Origin: Quercus robur
Lineage: Eukaryota; Streptophyta; Magnoliopsida; Fagales; Fagaceae
NCBI RefSeq assembly: GCF_932294415.1
Contig: NC_065536.1
Location: 59,111,354-59,175,353 of the forward strand
Length of the DNA: 64,000 nucleotides
Direction of reading: 5' to 3'
Part shown: piece by piece, positions 12,040-23,449 of the stretch
How positions within the stretch are numbered: position 1 is the stretch's first letter
Layout of the letters: each line of letters starts with the position of its first letter
Position numbers and translations under genes: made by a program
The notes under the pieces: generated by a model
Database searches by the model: none
What the model saw: only the letters and a program-made list of their open reading frames with translations
Told to the model about the DNA's origin: nothing

Positions 12040-14411
12040 ACATTAAACCTTATAAATTTATAGGACATAATCTTTCACAAAAATAAAAAATAAGAAAAAA
12101 TATCTGATTTTGATTTGAAGTTTATTATAGAATGAAAAGAGTCTTAAATTTGAGGCGGGTTTAGGGTTTCTTAGGTTTTTGGTGGAAAAATAAAAAATAA
12201 AAAACAAAACAAAACAAAACTCAATAACATCAAATTCGTACTTGTAGGCAAACAGGGAAAGGAAAAGGAAAAGAAGAAGCTCCCTAAAGAAACTCTAATC
12301 TTTATAAACTAGCAATAAAGAGGACATGCATTTAGGTTATTAAAGTTGTTAAAGGACTTAGCATTTGTTTGACTAATATTCAAATTTATCCTATTTTCGT
12401 GTTAACTTATATACAACTTTTTAAAGTTCACTTTTTTATGAATTCACTATACTTTTACCTATTTATTTTAAATTATCCAAAAACTGATACTTAAAATCTC
12501 CTGTGTATCTTTGTTAACTTTTTTTACAAGTTTCATTACCAAAGAGACTAGCTTTACCTAAATAGATCTAAGACAAATTTGTAATGATGTTGTTTTTGAT
12601 TGTCTATTTATTTATTTTTTGGAACTTGGTTAGAAATACTAGATATGCCGCCCTATAGCTTGAACCCGCTCCCCCAATTCTCAACGACTCTCAAGTACTT
12701 CGTACTTGGAGAGGTACTAATCCGCCTCAAATTCGGTTGGTTTTTCAATTGTCTATTTGAAACGATATATTGCTTTGAACTAAACCCACCTAACTTTCAA
12801 GATTTATGAGTAGCTAGCAAAAATTGAAAAGGATAATTTACAGAAAAAATAATAGGTTAACGTTCGGTACAAAACTTAATTACACAAAGCAATGATAGTT
12901 TTGGAGGGTTGGTGGGGGCACAAACAATTAATGAAGAATTGCATTATAAGAAACTCCTATTTTCCATCAAATTAAGAACTATGCATCCATTTAATTAAGA
13001 AGAGACAAAGTCTTGTACAAGCAAATAAATGATTTTCGTCTGGTACGTTGTAACAAACTCAAGAAACCACATTCAATGTTTGGAGACAAGAAGAATAGCT
13101 TTTCTTAAAAAAAACATAATCGCACCAACAAACTCAGTTTGACTTCTCCTTGTTAGGAATCTGAATTCCCTGCATATTATTGTGTTCTATTCCAGATCTT
13201 TCGTCGTGGCTGCTGAGCCTTGTCTGGTTCCAAAATTCGTTCACACTTTTTCTCCGTTCACTGTATTACTACAGTACAGAGAATTGATTTGGCGTTTTAC
13301 AAAAAAGGTGAACGAGCTTTGTCATTTTTCTCATGTGTTGGAATAATCTCCTCTATTGGTTTGAATTGGAGTAGGGTTTTCTCTGTTAGTGTTAATGGGA
13401 AATTGACCAGTGGCTGACATGATTGTTTGGACCGTTTCTATATAAGTTTGAGTGAGAGTAGACCATACTTTCTTGTACTCAGGTTGTGAAAAATCAATTT
13501 TAGGCCAAAAGTTTTGTCGTTAATTAATGACAGATACACATGATAATAAAGCAATTTAAAATTGTTGATAATGTGGAAAGCAAGGATAAATTTGTAGAGA
13601 AAGTCGACAGAAAAAAAATAGTTGATAAAACTTTTCATATAAGCTAATGTAGCAGATTTTGTGTTAATAAGATTATGAAATTATTTAATATTCGATTTAT
13701 AAATGTATAATTTAAAAAATTTAATTTAAATTATCTATGATGAACGGATTAATAATCTCCAATTATTTTAATATTTGGCATATATGGAGAGTATAAGAAG
13801 ACAATGTGATTCAATCATGGATTTATTAAAAAAAATACATTTAATAGAAAGTTCTTAAGTGGTGTAATTTGAACCAAAGGAATATAGGGAAAATGTTTAA
13901 TTTTTTGCACACTAACTATTTTACATAGTTTTACACACCCTAAAAAGCAACAAAAACTATGATTTTAAGCCATCATTTTAGTTTTTTTATTTCTATTTTT
14001 ATTTTTATTTATTTATGTGTAAAACTATGTAAAACAATTTGTGTGTAATGTTGTCCCATCAAAAGTTGACCGGTGCTCACACTATTTGTGTGTATAATAA
14101 TCATATTATTCATATATCTAATCATTCACACAAATCTATAAAACCTAAGTTTAGGCAACTTTCAAATTTCTGTTGAATTAGTGAAGTAATATGGTGTATA
14201 TTTCTACTTATTAATTATGATTGTATAGGAAATATGTTGCCTTTTCTTATCTATAACAAGTCTGATTAGTGAACACTACCTAACAATAGTTTTTTTTTTT
14301 TTTTTTTTCCCTCATCAAATTACTCTCAAGTTATATTTTTGGTGTGACTTTTGTTAGAATCACACTATTCAATAACTTTTCATTACATTGCATGAATGGT
14401 AATTATAACAA
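12040..14411. other. Intergenic DNA
   Basis: AT-rich sequence with no supported gene. A small hairpin with near-perfect 11-12-bp arms lies at 12688-12713, and a 20-T tract near 14291-14309. Confidence 0.45.
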
Positions 14412-14600
14412 GGGTTATGCTAACGAGTGCCTTTAGGGCACTAGTTAAAAATCCAGTTAAAGAAAGTTTTGACATCACTTTTATGGGAAATGAAAAAAGC
14501 TGTCAAAATATTAATTGTTTTTTTTTTTTTCTTTTCTCATAAAAACTTTCTTTAATTAGATTCTTAACCAGTACCCTCAGGGCACTCGTTAGCATTTCCC
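14412..14600. mobile_element. Mutator-type MITE (189 bp) with 9-bp TSD
   Basis: The ends form a long imperfect inverted repeat of about 60 bp: the left end contains ATGCTAACGAGTGCC and the right end its complement. The perfect 9-bp direct repeat TTATAACAA lies at 14403-14411 and 14601-14609. A 9-bp duplication with long TIRs points to a Mutator-like non-autonomous element. Confidence 0.83.
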
Positions 14601-14760
14601 TTATAACAAATCTACAATTGGATTATTTTGTCTCCTCGCTTGCAAACACCAAGATGATAAAGATTAATAACCATCCCCTTATGAATTTATGAATTGGATA
14701 ATAAATTACATTCAATTAATATGAAACTTAAGTATCTGAAATTTTGAATTGAAGGGCCAA

Positions 14761-15104
14761 GTCCACTCTCAAAATCCATGAGAGGCTCAAGTTCCATCTG
14801 TGCATGGTGGCTTATAACATTATATCAACTAGGAGCAAGCTTTGTCTAGGAAGATCACAGATGTCTCATGTCCGCTCTGCCAACAAGCCAAGGAAACGGT
14901 ATGCACCTCTTTAAGGATTGTGAATCTGCAAAAAAGACTGATTTGCAAGTATGTGGTGTCTAGACTCTCAGATATTCAAGCACAAGAAATTCAGAATTTG
15001 TGGAGAACAACTCCTTTAAACTATGCAGCCAGCTCTGTGAATCAAATTTGGAGAAAATGGATTTCCAAAAGGAAGAGCGAGACCTGCATCAAGTGTTCGA
15101 GGTA
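14761..15104 (+). pseudogene. LINE reverse-transcriptase zinc-binding (zf-RVT) fragment, frameshifted
   Basis: Translation across frames gives the C-terminal zinc-binding module of plant non-LTR reverse transcriptases. It begins with a KIHERLKFHL...TRSKL block (about 14770-14840), continues with CPLCQQAKET (about 14870-14900), and then HLFKDC in another frame (about 14902-14920). At least two frameshifts separate the pieces, so it is dead. The ORF opening at 14842 is only one of these frames. Confidence 0.65.
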
Positions 15105-15110
15105 AATAAT

Positions 15111-16276
15111 GAGGGATAAACTCACTCAAGAAGAACTCCCATTGTAGCAAAGCGAAATAATTTTCCTAATTTTTTTTTTAACCCCAACATATCTCTCTCT
15201 GTCTCTCTCTCTCTCCTCCCAGGCTCCCACCCGTTTTAGGTTCTCTTTCTCAGTCAATTCCTTACTGTTATAGTCATGATTAGTGGCTCCACCTTCTGAA
15301 CAAAATGTGTCGCCCTTATATTTTTTGTCTTCTTCTTGACCTGCGGCTATGGAGGAAAATATCATCAATTGGGTGGCAATGGTGGCGTGTGAACGGAATC
15401 GTTCTAGTAATGAAGTGGTGGGGCAATTGAAATTTGGATTGAGTTGTTAGAAAATTAATATTGAAATTGACTAGAGAACAAAAGAATTAGTTTGTTGGAA
15501 GTATATCCAGAAAGATAGGTAAAGTAGAAAACATCTCTAGAAAAATATATCTAGTGAACGCTCTGCTTTATTAAAAATAAAAAGTAAAGAGAGCTTCAAC
15601 TCTTTTGGCAGGCAATACCAGCCAGGAAGCAGGCATACCTATAGTCAGAAAGGAGACCACAAACACAATAACCCAACCCAGCCAACAAATCTAGTACTTC
15701 AACTAATCCAAATCATATGGTACTTACAAAGCCTCTCCTAAATTCACAAGGGAATTTGCAATGATCACGACCCAATCATGTTAAGGTTTAATCAACTAAA
15801 TTCAGGTACCAGCACAGTGGAAAAAACACAATTGTTTCTACTTTTAGTCTTTACATGGCCTCATCTGCCTTTTACTTTCACTTATTACCATGGCAAAAGG
15901 CAAAAGGCAAACGAAAAAAATGATTGCGTCCTCATTGATTACCTCCGTAGCATTTTATGCAGTAAATATCAGCTCCAGTTGACAAATGAAAAGATATCAG
16001 CCCCAGTTGACAAATGAAAAGAAACCAAACGCAATTAATAAAAATGGTAAACAAAAAAACAAAACTGCATCTTAAATTTTCTGCAAGATCTATTAATATC
16101 ATTTCACAGAGGAATTCTTTCCATGCAAAAATGTGAGACCTGATTCATAGGCCGCTTTCACACCCAATTTGAGTAGGTACACAATATTCATTTCATGTAA
16201 AATACTCTTGATAATTGCTCCCCATTGCAAAAACGAACAGAGGATTCCAATCAATTTTGCTTTGAAACACTCACTG
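15111..16276 (-). other. Probable 3' UTR and downstream flank of the SAM-domain gene
   Basis: This region follows the stop codon of the minus-strand SAM gene at 16277. A minus-strand AATAAA at about 15566-15571 is a candidate polyadenylation signal. A 28-bp tandem duplication lies at 15966-16021. The CT-rich tract near 15190-15220 and the small ORFs on both strands show no coding features. Confidence 0.35.
15966..16021. repeat. 28-bp tandem duplication (two units)
   Basis: Units 15966-15993 and 15994-16021 differ by a single T/C transition. Together they form an exact head-to-tail pair with the core CCAGTTGACAAATGAAAAG. Confidence 0.85.
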
Positions 16277-19200
16277 TCATGGTTGCCGTTTAGATCGAGG
16301 TGCAAGAGCAAGGAGAATCTTTTTTCTAGGCCCCTGCGATTCAAACATCCTTTATAAGAAACACACACAGAATGTGATGATGCCTATGACATGCAATAAA
16401 ATATTCACACAACACAAAAACAGACATGAGTGAGGAACATTCAGTCACCCAACTACTTGTGTGCTTCTCCCACTTTCCAGGCTACCATTCCTGTATGAGG
16501 AGAACCAAATATGAACCCCTCCCCCACTAATGGTAACAATTGAATATTAAATTTAATAAATAATCTGAAGCAGAGGGAAGGGGGGTTTGGTCGGACTTGG
16601 GTCCAATAAGACTTGAGGAACCCACACAGAGAAGATATCAGAGCATCTGTTTTACATAACATTTAAAAGTAAGGTGAGGAAAAAAATTTGAATTGTAGAA
16701 TTGTTTTAAAACAGAACCAAAGCATTTGGGTCATCAAATTGGAAACCACACATACTTAGGAGACAAACAGAGATCTTTACGTTAAGAAATAATCATTGCA
16801 GGTCAACAGGCAATCACCAACATAGCTAGCAGAGTGGCTACTGACTAATGCCTCTAAACAACCAATCAGCTATTCACTCTGCTGTTGATTCAAATTAGAT
16901 TAGTTATGGAGATTTCTCTAGTTTCTTTGTGCATAGTGACTATAGGCATTTAACGCAATATAATATCATACATATCATCTCAAACTTCATGTTCTTAAAG
17001 CACCTATTAATACAAAAGCATCTTGACGCTGCATTTTTATCTTTCCACTAAGGAAAGAGAAACATGGCACTACATACGCTCTGTTTTTTTCAGCATTAAC
17101 GTTTTCTAGAAAATGGTTTATTTTCTAGAAAACTATCTCATTTTCCAGTATTTGGTAAAAACCTTGAAAATGGGCTTAGAACATTTTCTGGTGTTTGGTA
17201 TCCACAAGTTTTATAACATTTTTTGTATAATTTAAAACATGTATAATATGTGTATTGTGTAAACCCACCTAATGTAATCAATATAAATAAATAAATAAAA
17301 AACCAAGCATGAATTTGATTTTCAAACTAAAATTTTGACAATGGATACAATCAAAATTAGCTGTCCAATTTTCATGATCTCAACTACTCATCTTGTTCAT
17401 GTATATGAACAGAATTTTTGATAAGTAACGGAAGAAATTTTATTAGAAAAAAACCAAGTACACTGGAAGTGTACTATAGTGGCACAAATCAAGAGCAATA
17501 TATATATATATATATATATTAACCATACTTCTCATAATTCAAAATAACCAATATTCCCATAAGTTCCATTTTAAATAGTTCAAAATGCCATATAGGCCAA
17601 ATAGTTTTACTGGCAAACTAATCCAGTACAAATAGTTTGATAAATACCAAAAATTGTTATAGAACTGTTCACGGATCTGTGAGGAGAAAAAAAAAAAAAA
17701 AACTTATTAAAGAATAATGTCATAGAGGGAGAAGAAATAGGGAGAAAAAAGAGAAGAAAGGCAGATAGAGAGAGAAATCTATGGGAAGAGAAGATACCAG
17801 AGAGGGTGATAGTGAGGGTGTGAGAAGAGAGAAAAAAAAAAGGAAGAGAAGAAATGAGAGATTTTATTGTGAGAAAGGCTGAATGAGCAAAAGAAAATAT
17901 TATTTCCTGAGTTAGAAGAAGATAATATTTATAGGAGTTATGCGCTGCGTGAGAGAGAGAGAGATTGTTTTCCAATTTTTTTTTTTTTTGGAAAACAATC
18001 TATAGAAAATAAGCCTTATTTTTATAAGAGTTTTCCATTGACCAATTTTTTTTATGTTACCAAACACAGGAAAATGTAGAAAACTATCTTCATAAAAGGT
18101 TTTCCAGCGAAACAAACAAAGCGATAATGAGAACTTGAAATGAAAATGAACAATGGTTGGGAGACAGATTACAACTGAATTTGTCGGTGAATGGAATGAT
18201 CCCCAAACTACAGTACCCCCCCCCCCCCCCCCCCCCACCCCAAAAAAAAAAAAAAAAAAAAAAAAACATAATCTGATTTTCTACTTGTCAAAAATAATCT
18301 GATTTTCTGAGTAACATATATATAGGCAGGAAGATTTTCAAGTTGGTCTCCATAATACTGTATACAATGCAGATAACAATTGGATAATCCATACATGCTT
18401 CTTCATTTGCTACTGAATTTTAAGGTTCATTAAAATTTTGAAAAATTGGAAAAGCAAAATATTATAAGTTGATTTTTAACCACATAACACACAAAAAGAA
18501 ACCAAAAAAAAAAAAAGGAGAGAAAAAGTTAAATAATTTAAAATAAATAAATAAATAAAAAAGGCTGAGAAAGAACAGAACAGAAAAATATACCATAGGG
18601 ATCCCCAGTTCTTTGAGGTCATGTTCCCCCATCTGCTTCAATGCAGTCATATCCACCTAGATAACAAGTCAATTTTATCAGATATCAGCTGAATTAAAAA
18701 GTAAGCAGTAAAAGATTTATCTTTGTTCAATGCAAACTACTTTAAAACCTAACAAAGCACATTTAAGGTTTTGGTCATTCAATTTGAAATCCAATAGGAA
18801 TTAATAATTTTATATGATCAAATGGATACTGGCTACAGCACTCGCAAATTAAAGAAACATGACCTCCTCTCCATACACAGCCAATACAATGAATAGGAAA
18901 CAACAACAAAATAAGGATGCAAAGATAAATTTTAGAGGTCTTGATGATCCACTAAACATGCTCGATAAGGAACCTTTCATTCATGCTTGAATTTCTGATG
19001 ATCCCTCCACACCATTACCTATAAGCTGAAGACCTCTCATTCATAACCATTTCCATGTGACATGATGTGCACTGGATATGTGTCAAAACCTTATGAAATC
19101 ACTGCATGATTTTAAAGTTTTATCCAAACACAAATCAAGTAAGATTGTAACTTCTACCAAAAAGAGAGAAGGCAAAAGAAAAATAAATTAAGATTGTAGA

Positions 19201-22200
19201 AAAAACACAGATGAGTAGTGGCATGCTCAAACTATAGGAGTCAATTTTGAATTGTTAAAGCAAAGATCATGTCTCAGATCTTCACCACATCAATCCACAT
19301 TTGAATGAATTCTCTATAATTAGCAAACAGGAACAAGTACGTACACCTAGAAATTTTTTCTTCTTACTTAACTTCATTTTACTTTTTTAGAAAATCAAAT
19401 GTTCAAATAACCCATACCTAAAGCTTTGATTACATTTTGTAGCATAAAAGATTCAATTCTTAAGCAACCATAAAAATAAATGTCCATTGGAATTAAGCAT
19501 ATAGGCATGTAACTGGGAGATTTTAGTAACTAAAAATCCTATCCAAGACCAATACCATTAAAAATTGAGTGCGGTGAGCCAAACCTAAATCATCTAACCT
19601 TTTATTCAAAAAGAACAAAACTACTGATAATGCAATTTTTGTGACAAAGTTGGACAAGAAGACTATAGAGGCTATGTCAATTTATGAAATGCTTAGATTT
19701 GCACCTACAATGGTTATGATATCTGACCTTGTATTCCATTGATAATAAAAGGCTATGAAAATTAAGATTTTTCCAATGCTGGAGATATACTTAAAACATG
19801 CAGAATATAAACAAAAAATCCCGTGATATGTTGGAAAAATTTACTTAGATTAATTCAATGAATTTTTTACCTTAGAAAAATGAAGGTAAGGCACAAAGCT
19901 GAGTTGGAGAAACCTCTGTTTTTTTTTTTTTTTGGATGGGGAGAAGAGGGAGGGGGGAGGGTGGAATGAAGAGGCATATGCCTTTACACTGAGATAAATA
20001 CAATTGAACCAAAGAGGAATCGGAAATATTCCACCTTGGTAAAAACTAAAAGAGTGATGTTTTTATGGATATCAAGCACAACAACCAACAGCCAAGTATT
20101 TTCCTCTTTAATAGGTAAGACCCATTTATTGGATATTACTACTGTGAAAAGATTTATCATGTATTTCAAAGATTATTCTTCCCAGATTCTCATATTTGAA
20201 GAAGCAGGAGGCATGGGTAATGTGGCGCATTAATCACAAAAACAAATGAAGTACAGTGAAACAATGAAAAATAAAAAGGAAATATAATTAAACCCTAGCA
20301 TTATTTTTTGTTGTTGGTTCTGATTGCTTAGCATGCACCTTTATATAATGATGAAAATGGGTGACTTCACTCTTTACATAAAATTGTGCATGATTCAGGA
20401 CATCAGAAAATTCTAGATATTTGTCAAAGTAGGCAACTAAAGAACAAATAACATACTTCCTCAGCCTTGAAAAGAATGACATATTTTCCCAATCCCAGTG
20501 ACTGTAACAAGCCATCAACAGTTTGCTGCTGTTCATCACCCTACATAACTCATTAATAACAAAGGTTATCAATTAGCACAAAACTAAATTTCCATTGTTT
20601 GAAAATGAATAGAAAAATACACTATTTAGTGGCATTTCATCCAAGAAACCAGGCTGTTGATAGAGTTCAACCACCTAGATTCCCTTGATTTAGAAGTAGC
20701 TAAATAAGTAGCATTACCATATACGAACTCTTTTGTGCAAGGCTGGTTAGTGGTGGATGTGGTGGAGGAAGCTGTCCGAGAGGAGGTGGCACAGGCTTGG
20801 CAGGTATTGGAGGTACTGCAGGTTTTGCCATGAAAGGTGTGGTACTCATAGGTCCTGAAGTATCAAAAACTTCTTTGCTCATATATGGAACTGATCTTGA
20901 ATCATGTGTCCTGTTCAATGGCCTTCTATGTTGTTCTTCCATGTTCCTAGGCGGGGAGTGGTCCCTAGAAGCACCCATACCAACAACTCTATCAGGCGAT
21001 CTTCGTCTTAAATGATCCAACGTCCAAGTAGAATAAGAACTTCTCACTGAGTCCATCCGAGGCAAATCATCTGCACTTCTTGTAGGGGGAATTCGCCCCA
21101 AGAAACCCGTGTCTTTTGGTTCAGGCAGGCGCTGCCTTGAATCAACAATAGGTGCTGGGGGTCGAACTGCCTTTGACAGCTTCTCGCGAAGGTCACCACG
21201 GTTCTGATCATCATCACTCTGAACTCGTCTAAATGCATTTTTTTGCATGAGTTTATATCGGAGGTCATCTCTACCAATGCGCACATCTTATTTTTTTAAT
21301 GGAAGTGACATTAGTAATGGAAAACTAATACAGAATAACAGAAATGTAATGATATTGCAATTGCTTCAGAATAAACTTACTACCATTCGAACCATTAGCA
21401 CTTAAACTTGGTGAACTAATATCTGATCGTTGTCTGCAAATGGAAATTATAACCATAAGCCCTTATGCAAGAAAATGGTTGAAAACACCATGCTCAAAAA
21501 ACCCATGCACCCAAAAAACCCCCCCAAAACCTTGTCTAGCTCCATAACCACACTTATAAAAATGTTGAAATGTTTTCAATTATCCCATACATGATATAAT
21601 TCGTAAGCACCCAAATGAATTAAGGAATTATTGAAAGTTTTTTATTGGTATGTTACACATGCACCCAGTAGGTTTTGAACCCACAACCCACACCCGTCGT
21701 TACATTATAATATGAATTAGAGCTCACTGGTGAGTGCATATTGAAAGTTCAAAACATGTAAATAGCAACCAAGCAGGAAAGACTACCAGCCATATGACTA
21801 GGGCACCACAATGGACTTAAAAAAGAGGAGAGCAAGACACACCGTTTGTTGTTAAGTTCACTTCGATGTGACACAGAACTATCTGCATTACTTCCTAATC
21901 TATCTCTCACAGACCGCTTAGCCCCAGCCGCGGCCACAGAATCAGCATTCGAAACACCCGATAATTGAGTAGCCCGCTTTACTACCTGTTAAAATTGATT
22001 GGCACACAACAAGTCAATGCACTTATAGAACACCATTCTGAATAAAGTTATACTATCCCCAACTCCCCGAAAAGTTGAAAACCTAACTTTCCCCACTTAG
22101 GTTACCAATAAAATAGAACAATTAATTCAAAAATAATAATATCCACTGCACTATATTGCTTGTATTCCCCAATAAAAAGAACTAGTTACACTAGGGTTTT

Positions 22201-22417
22201 TTTTTTTTTTTTTTTTCATCATTTTCTCGGAAACCAAACAGAGAGTTAAACAATAATAATGTTCTGCCATTCAATTAAAATGAAATAAATTTAAAAAATA
22301 AAAAATAAACAAAACAAAACCCTAGAATGAGGAAATAAAACCCTAATAGAGAGATTGAGAAACCTGGCCACTACGCCCAAGAGTGATGGTGACTCGGCCA
22401 CCACGAGCTTCGGCCAT
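16277..22417 (-). CDS. SAM (sterile alpha motif) domain protein, seven coding exons
   Basis: I assembled the gene from splice signals and reading phase. Exons are 22364-22417, 21843-21985, 21381-21433, 20718-21286, 20457-20540, 18594-18656 and 16277-16333. All introns are GT-AG, phases match throughout, and the coding sequence is 1023 bp (340 residues plus TGA). The N-terminus MAEARGGRVTITLGRSGQ is the conserved start of a plant SAM-domain family. A disordered, Arg/Pro-rich middle (residues about 75-270) ends in a polyproline block. The SAM domain occupies about residues 278-335 (LLQSLGLGKYVILFKAEEVD, then LKELGIPMGPRKKILLAL) and is split over the last three exons. SAM domains mediate protein or RNA binding by oligomerisation; no specific function is known to me for this subfamily. 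The last two introns are long (1.8 and 2.26 kb) and hold repeats. Confidence 0.88.
17076..18123. mobile_element. Probable non-autonomous DNA transposon in the last SAM-gene intron
   Basis: The left end (CGCTCTGTTTTTTTCAGC) and the inverted right end (CGCTTTGTTTGTTTCGCTGG) form an imperfect terminal repeat. Related TTTTCTAGAAAA/GGAAAAC motifs lie inside both ends, and ATA flanks both sides. A purine-rich interior includes A17 and GA tracts. The superfamily is uncertain (hAT- or PIF-like). It lies wholly within intron 16334-18593. Confidence 0.4.
18214..18266. repeat. Poly-C tract directly joined to poly-A tract
   Basis: About 22 C residues, then ACCCC, then about 26 A residues, inside the last intron of the SAM gene. 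In the transcript (minus strand) it reads as a long U tract followed by a G tract. Homopolymers this long are often length-variable or assembly-sensitive. Confidence 0.85.
21640..21738 (-). mobile_element. Short SINE in intron 2 of the SAM gene, 11-bp TSD
   Basis: A 99-bp insertion is flanked by the 11-bp direct repeat TATTGAAAGTT at 21629-21639 and 21739-21749. On the minus strand it carries a B-box-like TGGGTTCAAAACC and an A-rich 3' end. It is therefore in the same orientation as the host gene. Only a weak A box is visible, so it is probably 5'-truncated or diverged. Confidence 0.65.
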
Positions 22418-22875
22418 ACTCAGAATCCGAAACCCTAGTTTCAATCAATCAGCTACTCTGGCTCCTCCAAATCCAATACGTATCGAATCGAACAGTCTCG
22501 CGAAGCATCACCGATTTTGACCCAACCACACAGAAACCCTAATTTTCTCGCGCACTCACTGTAAACCCAAATATTATTTTGGCTTTGCTCAGAAAATATT
22601 GCACTTCCTTGATTTTCTGGTTTTTTTTTTGGGGGGGTTCAGCAAATTCGAAAATTTTCGAACTGAGTTTTTGATTTTTGAGGAAATGGAAAATATTGGG
22701 GAGAGAGAGAGAGAGAGAGATTATTGGGTGAAAATGAGAACAGGGAAAGCTGAAAGTACGCCCCGTTGGTAGGGATATGTGTGATGTGATTGTCTAAATG
22801 GGATTTGATCAGATTGAATAAGGGACGTTTGATTAACATTTAACGGACTGTTCTCTGGCAGTTCCTTTTATAAAG
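22418..22875 (-). promoter_or_regulatory. 5' UTR and core promoter region of the SAM-domain gene
   Basis: Upstream of the ATG at 22417 the minus strand has a CT-rich leader, including a (CT)n run complementary to the GA repeat near 22702-22720. A TATAAAA box lies at 22867-22873. CT-rich leaders between TATA and ATG are common in plant genes. The start site is not determined. Confidence 0.45.
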
Positions 22876-22987
22876 GGGCTTTGCATTTGCTTTGTAATAA
22901 AGAGAATTAGACCATTTTTTGGATTTTGTTTATATAAATGGAATGGATGAATAAAATTTATTATAAAATAGATAGGAAATGCAATAT

Positions 22988-23130
22988 ATAGGGCTCGTGT
23001 CAAACGTGTGTTTAAATAATAATTTTTAGTTTTTTTTTGAAAATATGTGTGAATGAAAAAGTGTGTAGAATGTAATGTTGTTAAAAATTGAAAACATGTG
23101 TTTAAACCTGCGTACCAAACGGGGCCATAA
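22988..23130. mobile_element. Possible hAT-like MITE remnant
   Basis: The left end GGCTCGTGTCAAACGTG and the inverted right end GGCCCCGTTTGGTACGC share a loose inverted repeat followed by GTTTAAA on both sides. No target duplication is seen and the call is weak. Confidence 0.3.
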
Positions 23131-23212
23131 TGTTTTTATTTTTTATTTTTTATGAGAGTTTATAAAAAATTGAAAATAAAAAATATCTAGTAGTTTTATT
23201 ATATTTTTTTGG

Positions 23213-23443
23213 GGTGAATTTCATTTATAGCCTTGAGGTTTGGGCTAATGCTAACTAGATCCAAAATTTTCAAAACTAACTAATTCGGTCTCTAAAACCA
23301 ATTTAGTCCTTAAAATAATTGAGAAAAAATAACTAACTGTTTAGGGACTAAGTTGGCTTTAGAGATCAAACTGGCTAGTTTTGAAAAGTCTTAAATCTGG
23401 TTGGCATTAGCCAAAACATCTAGGTATGTTAGTGGAATTTACC
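23213..23443. mobile_element. Long-TIR foldback MITE (231 bp)
   Basis: Almost the whole element is two arms of about 100 bp in inverted orientation: GGTGAATTTCATTTATAGCC at the left, and a right end whose complement starts GGTAAATTCCACTAACATAC. Both arms contain GGCTAATGC and AGTCC(C/T)TAAA. Flanking T-rich sequence (TTAT...TTTTTTT) on both sides suggests an imperfect duplication. A relative lies at 60927-61052. Confidence 0.65.
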
Positions 23444-23449
23444 TTATTT

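Noticed and set aside
20621-20674. An additional SAM-gene coding exon
   Set aside because: Would need a 43-nt intron. The exon 4 to exon 5 junction without it is phase-compatible and fits the family; kept only as a finding.
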